Shown: piece after piece, positions 16,376 to 24,184 of the stretch
How positions within the stretch are numbered: position 1 is the stretch's first letter
How the letters are laid out: every line of letters starts with the position of its first letter
Origin: Candidatus Cloacimonadota bacterium
Lineage (GTDB): Bacteria > Cloacimonadota > Cloacimonadia > Cloacimonadales > GCA-2742885
Reading direction: 5' to 3'
Assembly: GCA_002742885.1 (NCBI GenBank)
Contig: PDOO01000032.1
Location: 1 to 64,000, forward strand
DNA length: 64,000 nt
The notes under the pieces: generated by a model
The model's database searches: none
Told to the model about the DNA's origin: nothing
What the model saw: only the letters and a program-made list of their open reading frames with translations
Program-made: the position numbers and the translations under genes

Positions 16376-18982
16376 TCAAGCTCCGTACCGTTCAATTTTT
16401 TGTTGCGCCTGCTTTGAATAAGCGCTGGTAGGAAATTTTTTAACCAACGTTTCCCAAATTTTTACGGCATCATTTTTATTTTCGGCTCTCATAAAAGTTT
16501 TACCGAGCATAAAATATGACTCCGGCAATTTTTCTCTGTCATATCTTATTACATTTTGAAAACAATCTTTTGCCGAAGAATAGATTCCTAAAGCATAATA
16601 AGATTCTCCCAAATAGTAAGTCGCATTTACGATCAGAGGATTATCATTTTGTTCTATATAACTTTTGAAAGCTTCAACGGCTTCTCTGAAATTTTTTCTG
16701 TGGTAAAAATTTATCGCTTTTTTATAATCGGCATGAGTTATCATCAATTTATCTTGATCATAATTTTCGTTTACCGGTTTAAAATAAGAATCAGTATTTA
16801 TCATATTTGCGATATTTTCATTTATTTTCGGGGGAGAGGAGGAGGCTGATTTATCATTGGATTTTTTACCTGATTTTCGGTAATTCATCAGTTTTCTTTT
16901 TGCAATATCGGCATATTTTGATTTCGGATATTTTTTTATCAATTTATTCCAAGTCAAAACGGCTGAATCTTTTTTACCGATGCGAGCATAAGATTTTCCC
17001 AGCATTAAGAGAGCTTCCGGTTGCTTGGCTTTATTAATTTCCAAAACTTTATTAAACATTGATATTGCTTCTTTGAAAGATGAAAGTCCGAAATAACATT
17101 CTCCTTTAAAATATAAAGCATTCGGTTTTAATTTTCCGGGATTTGTTTCCAAAAACTTGTCAAATAAGGCAACGGCATCATTGTATTTACGATCAAAGCT
17201 CAACTTTACCGCCTCTTTATAAAGCGAATTCCCTTTTAAATTCGATTTAGCTTTTTTTCTCGACGGCATAACCGATTCGTCAGTTTTATTTTGCTTTTTC
17301 AGCTCTTTTTTGTTTTCTTTCTTATTTCCTTTTTTCCGGACATTATAAACTATTCCTTCTCGTTGCATATCCAAACGTTTGGTAATCAGCGGATCCGGCA
17401 TGTTAAAAAGAATATCGAAATCCCATACTTTATATGCTTCGATATCTCTCTGGACAACTTTCAAAATCTTACCGCCCGGGAAGAGTTGCGAAAGAGCAAC
17501 AATATTTATTCTTCTTGTTGTTGATCCCGATAATTTAAATTGATTTTTTTCTTTATGAAGATTTATTCCCCAAGTCAAAGAATTATTTAAAAAACCCTTT
17601 GATATTTCTTCTAAAATGAAGTGCCATTGATTTTTATTGCCCATGAACTTATGGACTCTCTCAATGTTCTTTTTCAATTCGGCAATACGTTTTTCTTTTG
17701 TTTTTATGGAATCAAGCAAAGGCTTATTAATGAGTATTCCGTTATGTAATGCTTGAATTTCGTTTTTCAAACGTTTAATATCTGAGTTTTCTTTCCAATT
17801 AAGCCTTACTGAAATCAGAGACATTGCAAGAATTAAAGTCAATACCAACAATCCTCCGAAACCTATGGAAAGATTGTTTTGGGTCTCTTTAATTGATTTT
17901 GGCAATAAATCGGGAATAAATATGTTATCGTTTTCGGGAAACAGTGTACTGAGAGCCAAGGATATCGGGATAATAAACTCTGATAATTCTTCTTCTCCGT
18001 ATTCTGATTCCCCGGCTTCAAACTCTTCTGTCTCAAGCTGCAGGGGTAAAAGAGGAATAATTTTAATATCGCTTTCAAATTTTTGTAAAGTGTTTAAAGT
18101 TTCTTCTTTATTTATATGACCGGCAACAAATATATGTTGAATATCCGGTAAATCCGATCCTGATTTTTCAAATCTGAATCTGGAATAAAGAGTATTTACT
18201 ATATCGTGACTCCTGAAACCTTCATTTATTATCGGCAAGGAAAAGATAATCATCTTGTCTTGCAACAAAGTGATACGAGAATAATTATCGCCTATGTAAA
18301 ATACTGCTGCTACCTCGTCTTCCGGTAAGTCATAATTAAAATTAACCATGTTTACCAGAGCAATTTCATCAGGTATAATATGAGAAAAATGAAAACTTTT
18401 ATTATTTAGATTGTTGGATAATTCGTAAAGGTTTTCCAATAAATTCATCGGCCCGTCGTTTACTATACCGACAACTTTATCATCATTTTTTTTCTTTATA
18501 TAAGAGAAGGTAGCCGTTTTGCTTATTTTAGTCCCGGAAAATGCTGTTTTTACTGTATCCAGTATTTTTTTCTTTTTTGCTCTCGGATCAATATCTAAAG
18601 TATTGTAAAACACGTTGTCTATATCAAGGTTTAATGAAATCGGAGCCTCATGAAAATCCATTTCCCGGGCAATATCTTCCAAAATATCCTTGAACGAATC
18701 TGTTTCATTTTCGTCTTCGACAAATTCCTCGTAAGGAGAATCATTTTTTTTCTCTTCCTCGTTTTCATATTTGAAATCATCGCCGTTTCCGAAATCGTTG
18801 AAATCAAAATCATTGAAATTTTCAAAGTTGCCTTCTGAGGAAAACTCTTTATCTTTATCGGTTACTAATGAATCCTTATAAAGACGGACAATTGATACTC
18901 TGTCTTTTGTTGCTTGCAACAACGCAACTTTTATATCATTACCGTCTTGATATATCCCAAATGCTTTTTTTATCTTTGCCAT
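16376..18982 (-). CDS. PilM-PilN-TPR fusion protein of a type IV pilus-like machine
   Basis: The 868-residue protein joins parts normally encoded separately. Residues 1-345 are a cytoplasmic actin-like (PilM/FtsA-type) domain interrupted by a very acidic insert (45-98). Residues 353-365 read I-F-I-P-D-L-L-P-K-S-I-K, the N-terminal PilN motif that PilM normally binds in trans. A TM helix follows (371-392), then a coiled coil (395-446) and a PilN ferredoxin-like domain (about 450-530). After a Lys-rich linker (540-585) there are two TPR blocks (586-700 and 751-868) that look like an internal duplication (Y-F-K-G-E-C-Y-F-G-L vs Y-Y-L-G-E-S-Y-Y-A-L). The TPRs would sit in the periplasm. It is third in the operon, between the PilT-like ATPase and the PilO/P-like gene. 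Confidence 0.75.
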   Translation of the reverse strand: MAKIKKAFGIYQDGNDIKVALLQATKDRVSIVRLYKDSLVTDKDKEFSSEGNFENFNDFDFNDFGNGDDFKYENEEEKKNDSPYEEFVEDENETDSFKDILEDIAREMDFHEAPISLNLDIDNVFYNTLDIDPRAKKKKILDTVKTAFSGTKISKTATFSYIKKKNDDKVVGIVNDGPMNLLENLYELSNNLNNKSFHFSHIIPDEIALVNMVNFNYDLPEDEVAAVFYIGDNYSRITLLQDKMIIFSLPIINEGFRSHDIVNTLYSRFRFEKSGSDLPDIQHIFVAGHINKEETLNTLQKFESDIKIIPLLPLQLETEEFEAGESEYGEEELSEFIIPISLALSTLFPENDNIFIPDLLPKSIKETQNNLSIGFGGLLVLTLILAMSLISVRLNWKENSDIKRLKNEIQALHNGILINKPLLDSIKTKEKRIAELKKNIERVHKFMGNKNQWHFILEEISKGFLNNSLTWGINLHKEKNQFKLSGSTTRRINIVALSQLFPGGKILKVVQRDIEAYKVWDFDILFNMPDPLITKRLDMQREGIVYNVRKKGNKKENKKELKKQNKTDESVMPSRKKAKSNLKGNSLYKEAVKLSFDRKYNDAVALFDKFLETNPGKLKPNALYFKGECYFGLSSFKEAISMFNKVLEINKAKQPEALLMLGKSYARIGKKDSAVLTWNKLIKKYPKSKYADIAKRKLMNYRKSGKKSNDKSASSSPPKINENIANMINTDSYFKPVNENYDQDKLMITHADYKKAINFYHRKNFREAVEAFKSYIEQNDNPLIVNATYYLGESYYALGIYSSAKDCFQNVIRYDREKLPESYFMLGKTFMRAENKNDAVKIWETLVKKFPTSAYSKQAQQKIERYGA

Positions 18983-18987
18983 TATCT

Positions 18988-20205
18988 CTACATCTTATGC
19001 CTGTAATAATTAAGCAAATCAAACAAACGTTTTTTGTTGTTTGCGTAAGAAATTGCCGTCTCTTTTGAAATTACTTTATTCATGAAAAGTCGGAATAAAT
19101 CTTGTTCCAATGAGATCATTCCGCTTTCTTTGCCTTCGGAAATCATCTGATAAATTTCAGAGATATTATCATTATTAATTGCTGCCGCAACGTAAGATGT
19201 TACGTTTAATATTTCTTTTGCCAAAACTCTTTTTCCGTTCAGAGCAGGAACGAGTTTCTGTGAAACTACGACGCTTAACACATCCGCCAGACGATTTCTG
19301 ACTCGAGCCTGTTCATTGACCGGAACTTCCGCAACTATACGGTGAATGCTTTCAACTGCGGATGCCGTATGTAAAGTAGAAAAGACCTTATGCCCGGAAT
19401 CGGTAATTTCAAGAGCGGTCATCATTGTTTCCGGATCGCGCATTTCTCCGATTACTATAATGTCAGGGTCTTGTCTCAGCGCCTCAATTGAACCTTCTTT
19501 GAAAGAAATAGTGTCTCTGCCTACTTCTCGGTGTCGTATAATACATTTATCTGATTGATGAACATGTTCCACCGGATTTCCGATTATAACTATATGCCCG
19601 GAATTTTTATGGTTGTTCATTGATATAATTGAATCCAACGTTGTGCTTTTGCCGCAACCGGTCAGCCCTGTAACCAAAATAAGACCTTTCTTTTCGAAAG
19701 CTAAATCAAATTTTTCGATTATTTTATTCGGGAAACCAAGTTCTCTGTAGTGAAAAGCCACCGGATTAATGAAACGAAAGTTGATTGCCAATTGATCAAA
19801 ATCCATGTAAGCATCAGCTCGAAATCTGTACAGTTGTCCTTCATGAGTCAATTGATAGGCAAAATCCGTATTTTGACTTATCATAAGTTGATCAAGCTGT
19901 CTTACCGTTAAAACGCTTAAAATAAAGGCAGACATCTCGTCATATCTGAAACGTCCCATATCGGGAACCGGATATTTATTGCCGTGAACCCTCATCCAGA
20001 CCATGTTTTTTGATCCGAACCCTCCAAAATCCAAGTCGGAAGCATTTTTTGAAATCATTCCTGCCAGAATATTATTCATTTTTTTTTCTGCTTCGGCTCT
20101 CCATTCAGGATGTTCATTCAACATCTCGGAAATAAGGTTTATTCTTTCTGTCCCTCTTGTAAGAGGAGGAAGTTTTGAAAATTCGTTTTGAAATGATAGA
20201 GACAT
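18988..20205 (-). CDS. PilT-like secretion/twitching ATPase with an altered Asp box
   Basis: PilT-family ATPases form cytoplasmic hexamers that retract type IV pili. The 405-residue protein has Walker A G-L-T-G-C-G-K-S-T (180-188), Walker B D-P-D-I-I-V-I-G-E-M-R-D, the His box (V-F-S-T-L-H-T-A-S-A) and a retraction-type C-terminal region. The Asp box, normally E-D-P-I-E, reads G-N-P-V-E, so its first two acidic residues are lost, while the Walker B Glu is kept. The gene lies between the YbgF-like lipoprotein (3-base gap) and the PilMN fusion (5-base gap). No pilin, PilB or PilC is in the window. A PilU-like accessory or a regulatory ATPase is possible. Confidence 0.88.
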   Translation of the reverse strand: MSLSFQNEFSKLPPLTRGTERINLISEMLNEHPEWRAEAEKKMNNILAGMISKNASDLDFGGFGSKNMVWMRVHGNKYPVPDMGRFRYDEMSAFILSVLTVRQLDQLMISQNTDFAYQLTHEGQLYRFRADAYMDFDQLAINFRFINPVAFHYRELGFPNKIIEKFDLAFEKKGLILVTGLTGCGKSTTLDSIISMNNHKNSGHIVIIGNPVEHVHQSDKCIIRHREVGRDTISFKEGSIEALRQDPDIIVIGEMRDPETMMTALEITDSGHKVFSTLHTASAVESIHRIVAEVPVNEQARVRNRLADVLSVVVSQKLVPALNGKRVLAKEILNVTSYVAAAINNDNISEIYQMISEGKESGMISLEQDLFRLFMNKVISKETAISYANNKKRLFDLLNYYRHKM

Positions 20206-20208
20206 ATC

Positions 20209-20952
20209 TTATTCCTGTTTCAATTCTTTAAGCAAATATTCAACCAGCTCTCTTCTTTCGTAAGCCGGATAACGTTTTAAAATTCTGCTGAGTTCAATAA
20301 CAGCTTGTTCGTTTTGTCCGTTTTTCTTATAAATAAGAGCAATTTTAACGTGTGAATCGGGAACTTTTGAGCTTCCCGGGAAAAAATCTATAACTTTTTG
20401 GAATTCATTTTTGGCGTATTCGTAATTTTCCAGAGAATAGTAACATTCTCCCAACCAGTATTGTGAGTTGGCTGCCAGTTTATGAGCAGGATACTTTTTT
20501 AAAAACTCGCGCAGATATTTTACTGATTCCGATAAATTACGATCTTCATACGCTTTCAGTCCTTTTTGATAGAGGGCTTTTGCATTTCCCTTGTTTCCTT
20601 CGGGAACAGGGGTTTTTCTCGGAGAGGGGCTTTTTTTTAGGGCTGTTGCGTTTTGGGGACTTTCGGAAATTCTCTTTCTTCTGTTTATCTCTTCTTTAAG
20701 AGAGTTTAATTGCTTTTGCATTTCATTTAATTGACCGGACAGTCGCATATAATTATCTTTTAACGACTTATTCGGCAAATCGGATAAACTGCTTAAATTA
20801 TCCAATTGAACAAAAATTGATTGAATATCTTTTTCAAGAGCAACTATTTTTTTATTTTGTCCTTTCACGGACTCTTCCAAATCACTAATTTGTTTTTGAT
20901 AAGAGCAAGAGCATAAAACAAAAACAAAAATCACGCTAAAAGCTATCCTCAT
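20209..20952 (-). CDS. YbgF/CpoB-like lipoprotein with coiled coil and TPR repeats
   Basis: The 247-residue protein starts at M-R-I-A-F-S (20952), chosen for its GAGG site and lipoprotein signal; an ATG 15 bases upstream is less likely. The lipobox is V-L-C-S-C, with the second Cys likely lipidated. Residues about 20-90 form a coiled coil, a Ser/Pro/Lys-rich linker follows, and the C-terminal half holds three TPRs (A-L-Y-Q-K-G-L-K-A-Y; S-Q-Y-W-L-G-E-C-Y-Y-S-L; A-L-I-Y-K-K-N-G). This is the CpoB/YbgF layout found with Tol-Pal, but here it heads the T4P-like operon, where TPR lipoproteins (PilF/PilW type) act as secretin pilotins. A pilotin role is therefore a good alternative. Confidence 0.78.
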   Translation of the reverse strand: MRIAFSVIFVFVLCSCSYQKQISDLEESVKGQNKKIVALEKDIQSIFVQLDNLSSLSDLPNKSLKDNYMRLSGQLNEMQKQLNSLKEEINRRKRISESPQNATALKKSPSPRKTPVPEGNKGNAKALYQKGLKAYEDRNLSESVKYLREFLKKYPAHKLAANSQYWLGECYYSLENYEYAKNEFQKVIDFFPGSSKVPDSHVKIALIYKKNGQNEQAVIELSRILKRYPAYERRELVEYLLKELKQE

Positions 20953-21221
20953 AAAGACCTCATGCAATAATTAATGAACTCTTGCAGTTTAAGTAGACCT
21001 GCAAAATCACACATGCCATTTATTGCTTAAATAATGTCAAGGAAATAATACTCTATGTCGAATTTTATTTGTAAAAGTGTAAATTATTTAATTTTTGCTA
21101 AAACACACTTTTGCCGGAACACATAAATATATAACTTGTCTTCGAACTCGATTAAGTGAAAATAAATTTTTCTATTTTACCGTTAATAAAAGAAATATGA
21201 ATAATAAACTGTTTGTCATGC

Positions 21222-21249
21222 AAAAAAAAGGAGAGCATTAAGCTCTCCT
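21222..21249 (-). terminator. Terminator of the rng-rplU-rpmA operon
   Basis: On the minus strand a GGAGAGC/GCTCTCC stem with a short loop is followed by T8. It lies 17 bases beyond the rpmA stop. Confidence 0.88.
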
Positions 21250-21265
21250 GCAATAATTTTAAATT

Positions 21266-21526
21266 TTATGCTCTTTCGGCGTAAACATTGATAAATTTTT
21301 TGCCTGCCGTTTTGGTTTCAAATTTAACAAAACCGTCAATCAAGCTGAAAATGGTATGATCTCTGCCGATTCCTACATTTTCTCCCGTATGAAATTTAGT
21401 TCCGCGTTGACGAACTATAATATTGCCTGCAAGCACGGATTCACCGTCATATTTTTTTACGCCGAGATACTTGGGATTGCTGTCTCGACCGTTCTTACTG
21501 CTTCCTACACCTTTCTTATGAGCCAT
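21266..21526 (-). CDS. rpmA: 50S ribosomal protein bL27
   Basis: The 86-residue protein begins [15 protein letters not shown], the family N terminus that reaches the peptidyl transferase centre. It continues with [19 protein letters not shown] and G-R-D-H-T-I-F. There is no N-terminal leader of the type cleaved in Firmicutes. It follows rplU by 12 bases, the normal bacterial arrangement. Confidence 0.98.
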   Translation of the reverse strand: MAHKKGVGSSKNGRDSNPKYLGVKKYDGESVLAGNIIVRQRGTKFHTGENVGIGRDHTIFSLIDGFVKFETKTAGKKFINVYAERA

Positions 21527-21538
21527 TAGGATACCTCT

Positions 21539-21853
21539 TTAAAATAAAATATCTTTTACAAGAACTTCGGTATATTTTTGACGATGTCCCTGTTTTTTTG
21601 TATAACCTTTTCTTCTTTTCTTTTTGAAGACGATAACTTTTTTATCTTTACGATGCGCAACTACTTCAGCTACAACTTTTGCTTCCGCAACCTTAGGTTG
21701 TCCGACAAGAATATCCGAATCGTTGTTCAGTAAGACAACATCAGTCATTTCAACCTCGGCGCCTTCTTCGAGATAAGACAGAAAAGGAACTCTTAACTTA
21801 GCGCCTTTTTCGGCACGAATATGATGTCCTTTAAAATCTACAATGGCGTACAT
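21539..21853 (-). CDS. rplU: 50S ribosomal protein bL21
   Basis: The 104-residue protein begins M-Y-A-I-V-D-F-K-G and has the K-G-A-K-L-R-V-P segment, the H-R-K-D-K-K-V-I-V-F-K-K-K-R-R-K-G-Y-x-K-K-Q-G-H-R-Q signature and the T-E-V-L-V end. Two ATGs are adjacent; the second (21853) matches the family start and has the better spacing from AGGAG. It sits between rng and rpmA in the common rng-rplU-rpmA order. Confidence 0.97.
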   Translation of the reverse strand: MYAIVDFKGHHIRAEKGAKLRVPFLSYLEEGAEVEMTDVVLLNNDSDILVGQPKVAEAKVVAEVVAHRKDKKVIVFKKKRRKGYTKKQGHRQKYTEVLVKDILF

Positions 21854-21969
21854 CATTATCTCCTTTTATATCATCATTTTATTTATTTAATTTTTGTTAA
21901 GATTTCGTTTGATCGGGTTTTGCGAAATCTGTATTGAAAAAGACCAATAATTTCATTCCGGTTTCAATG

Positions 21970-23481
21970 TCAAGCATTATATCTTGATGTTATTTCTTTG
22001 CCGTTTTTTAAATCAAAAACAGTAAATTTGCCGGGAGAAAGAAGATCATCGGAAACCAATTCAATCTTGTTGTCTATGGCTGATAAATAGTCAGGCTGTC
22101 TGTCCAAAAATTCTTTTACGTTGGGGTGAACGGTGATCCTGAGTTCTTTTCCTTTTATGAAATATTCCGAGCGATAAAGCCAACGAAAAAGTTTCAGGGC
22201 AACCGAGTCTCTTGACATTACTCTTCCTGTTCCCTGACAGCAGGAACAATGTTCGGAATAGGTCGAAAGGAAATTCAATCTTGCCCGTTTACGGGTAACA
22301 TGCACTAAGCCGAGTTGAAAGAAGGGGTATATGTTGCTTTTAACCCTGTCTCTTCGCAGAGCTTTGCGGAGAGCATCCAAAACCTCTTGCCTTTGTTTTT
22401 CATCGTTCATGTCAATAAAATCAATTACGGTGATTCCGCTTAAATCTCGCAGACGCATTTGTCGGGCAACTTCTTCTGCTGCTTCGATATTCGTTTTAAG
22501 TATGGTTTGAGAATAAGAAGATTTCCCTGTAAAGCTTCCGGTATTGATGTCAACGGCAACCAAAGCTTCGGTTTGTTCTATGACGATATTTCCTCCGCTC
22601 GGCAAATAAACTCTTGCATTGAAAAGCGCTTCTATTTTCTTTTCTATGGAGAATGCGTCAAATACCGGAGAGTCTTCATTATAAAATTCTATTCTTTTGC
22701 ATAAATCAGGATCAACAGCTTTTAAAGCGGAGAATAATTTCTTTTTGAAATCTGCATTGTCAACAATAACTCGATCTATTTTGGAGCTGAACAAATCTCT
22801 TATAATTGTATTTATGAGATTTGTTTTGGAAAAAAGACAATACGGAGCCTTGGCATGTTCTATCTGTTTTTCTATATATTTCCATGTTTTTTTAAGACCG
22901 TTATATTCGTGGCGGAAATCCTCTTCGGAATTTCCTTCCGCTTCTGTTCTGACAATTAATCCGACATTGTCATCTTTTAAATCTTTTAATATTTGTTTTA
23001 TTCTTCGTTTTTCTGCGCCGTTTGAAATTTTGCGAGAAACGTTTAAATTGTTTCCGTTGGGCATATATACCAAAAATTTTCCCGGAATCGATAATTTACA
23101 GGTTAATCTGGCGCCTTTTTTATCTATCGGTCCTTTCTGAACTTGAACGATTATTTCCATCCCCGGTTTCAGATAGCGATTTATATGCCCGGAATCATTG
23201 TCGTAATTAACAAGTTTGCGTTCTTTTTTATCTTTTTCCGGTAAATCGAGAAAATCGGTCAGAATATCGGAATAATGCAAGAATCCGGTTCTGTCCAGAC
23301 CGATGTCTATGAATGCCGCTCCCATTCCCGGCAATACGTCTTTGACGGTTCCTTTGTATATATTGCCGACGATATGACCTTTTTCTTTCTTTTCCACAAG
23401 CAGTTCAACCAGCTTGCTGTCTTCGGTTACGGCAACTCTTGTTTCCAATGGATGAACATTTATTATAATTTCATTTAACAT
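21970..23481 (-). CDS. rng: Ribonuclease G/E family endoribonuclease
   Basis: RNase G/E cuts single-stranded AU-rich RNA and matures 16S rRNA. The 503-residue protein has the S1 region near the N terminus (V-G-N-I-Y-K-G-T-V-K-D-V-L-P-G-M-G-A-A-F-I-D-I-G), the N-T-I-I-R-D-L-F helix and V-D-I-N-T-G-S-F. The catalytic metal site appears as I-V-I-E-Q-T-E-A and V-I-D-F-I-D-M, and the zinc-link pair is C-S-C-C-Q-G-T-G. It lacks the long C-terminal degradosome tail of RNase E, so RNase G is the better name. It precedes rplU by about 110 bases and starts just left of the tRNA cluster, transcribed away from it. Confidence 0.95.
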   Translation of the reverse strand: MLNEIIINVHPLETRVAVTEDSKLVELLVEKKEKGHIVGNIYKGTVKDVLPGMGAAFIDIGLDRTGFLHYSDILTDFLDLPEKDKKERKLVNYDNDSGHINRYLKPGMEIIVQVQKGPIDKKGARLTCKLSIPGKFLVYMPNGNNLNVSRKISNGAEKRRIKQILKDLKDDNVGLIVRTEAEGNSEEDFRHEYNGLKKTWKYIEKQIEHAKAPYCLFSKTNLINTIIRDLFSSKIDRVIVDNADFKKKLFSALKAVDPDLCKRIEFYNEDSPVFDAFSIEKKIEALFNARVYLPSGGNIVIEQTEALVAVDINTGSFTGKSSYSQTILKTNIEAAEEVARQMRLRDLSGITVIDFIDMNDEKQRQEVLDALRKALRRDRVKSNIYPFFQLGLVHVTRKRARLNFLSTYSEHCSCCQGTGRVMSRDSVALKLFRWLYRSEYFIKGKELRITVHPNVKEFLDRQPDYLSAIDNKIELVSDDLLSPGKFTVFDLKNGKEITSRYNA

Positions 23482-23554
23482 ACTTAAATCCTTTTATTGT
23501 CAAGGAGCTTTTGTCTAATTTTGCGTCAAGATTATTCTTTTTTTTATTTTTTCC

Positions 23555-23584
23555 TTGACTCAAAATCAGGCTATCAGCTTTATG
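23555..23584 (+). promoter_or_regulatory. Possible promoter of the fMet/Met tRNA unit
   Basis: TTGACT at 23555-23560 is followed, after a spacer of 18-20 bases, by T-rich candidates for the -10 box (TTTATG/TATGAC). The tRNA begins 14 bases further on. The -10 match and spacing are imperfect. Confidence 0.35.
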
Positions 23585-23597
23585 ACCTCACGTTTGT

Positions 23598-23674
<77 letters not shown>

Positions 23675-23686
23675 ATTTTAAGAGTA

Positions 23687-23763
23687 GGCGGCATAGCTCA
23701 GTTGGTTAGAGCAACGGAATCATAATCCGTGTGTCCGGGGTTCGAGTCCCTGTGCCGCTACCA
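23687..23763 (+). tRNA. tRNA-Met (elongator, anticodon CAT)
   Basis: The cloverleaf has acceptor GGCGGCA/TGCCGCT, anticodon stem ACGGA/TCCGT around ATCATAA, a standard T-loop and encoded CCA. The CAT anticodon could also be a lysidine-modified tRNA-Ile2, but the body looks like elongator Met. It lies 12 bases after tRNA-fMet. Confidence 0.88.
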
Positions 23764-23771
23764 TTTTACTC

Positions 23772-23799
23772 GCTTATCTCAGATAAGCTTTTTTTTTGG
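23772..23799 (+). terminator. Terminator between the tRNA pairs
   Basis: A GCTTATC/GATAAGC stem with a TCA loop is followed by T9. It splits the tRNA cluster into an fMet-Met unit and an Arg-His unit. Confidence 0.82.
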
Positions 23800-23808
23800 A
23801 TGATTTGC

Positions 23809-23885
23809 GCGCCAGTAGCTCAACCGGATAGAGCAACGGCCTTCTAAGCCGTAGGTTTGGGGTTCGAGTCCCTGCTGGCGTGCCA
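23809..23885 (+). tRNA. tRNA-Arg (anticodon TCT)
   Basis: Acceptor GCGCCAG/CTGGCGT, anticodon stem ACGGC/GCCGT around CTTCTAA, T-loop T-T-C-G-A-G-T, discriminator G and encoded CCA. It reads AGA/AGG codons, the preferred arginine codons of this AT-rich genome. Confidence 0.95.
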
Positions 23886-23891
23886 TTTTAC

Positions 23892-23968
23892 GGTGGCTAT
23901 AGTTCAATCGGTAGAGCACTGGATTGTGGTTCCAGGCGTTGTGGGTTCGAGTCCCATTAGCCACCCCA
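23892..23968 (+). tRNA. tRNA-His (anticodon GTG)
   Basis: Acceptor GTGGCTA/TAGCCAC carries the extra G at -1 opposite C73, the identity element of tRNA-His. The anticodon stem CTGGA/TCCAG surrounds TTGTGGT, and CCA is encoded. It is six bases from tRNA-Arg. Confidence 0.96.
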
Positions 23969-23977
23969 CTTTTTTTT

Positions 23978-24004
23978 CGTAACCTTTGGTTGCGACTTTT
24001 TTTG
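23978..24004 (+). terminator. Terminator of the Arg-His tRNA unit
   Basis: A CGTAACC/GGTTGCG stem with a TTT loop is followed by T7 ten bases after tRNA-His. Confidence 0.75.
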
Positions 24005-24132
24005 TATCCGAACCTATTAACATTGATTGCCTTTATGCGCTTTCTATTGAAATAAACGAATGGGGCAATAATAAATTATGACCATTATTTAAATAATTTA
24101 AGAAATCTTAATTCAATCTGACATGTTATTAG

Positions 24133-24171
24133 ATAAAAAAAAGCCGGCTTTTATTCAAGTCCGGCTTTTTT
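24133..24171. terminator. Bidirectional terminator after the C10 peptidase gene
   Basis: An AAGCCGG/CCGGCTT stem is flanked by A8 on the left and T6 on the right. It lies 14 bases beyond the stop of the minus-strand peptidase gene and can also stop read-through from the tRNAs. Confidence 0.85.
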
Positions 24172-24184
24172 GATTATAACAGGG

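Noticed and set aside
22697-23140. 147-codon plus-strand ORF inside rng
   Set aside because: Antisense shadow of a conserved gene; no start signals.
23779-23964. 61-codon minus-strand ORF across the Arg and His tRNA genes, with G-L-E-P-Q-T-Y-G-L-E
   Set aside because: This is the well-known spurious peptide read antisense to tRNA genes; the tRNA folds explain the sequence fully.
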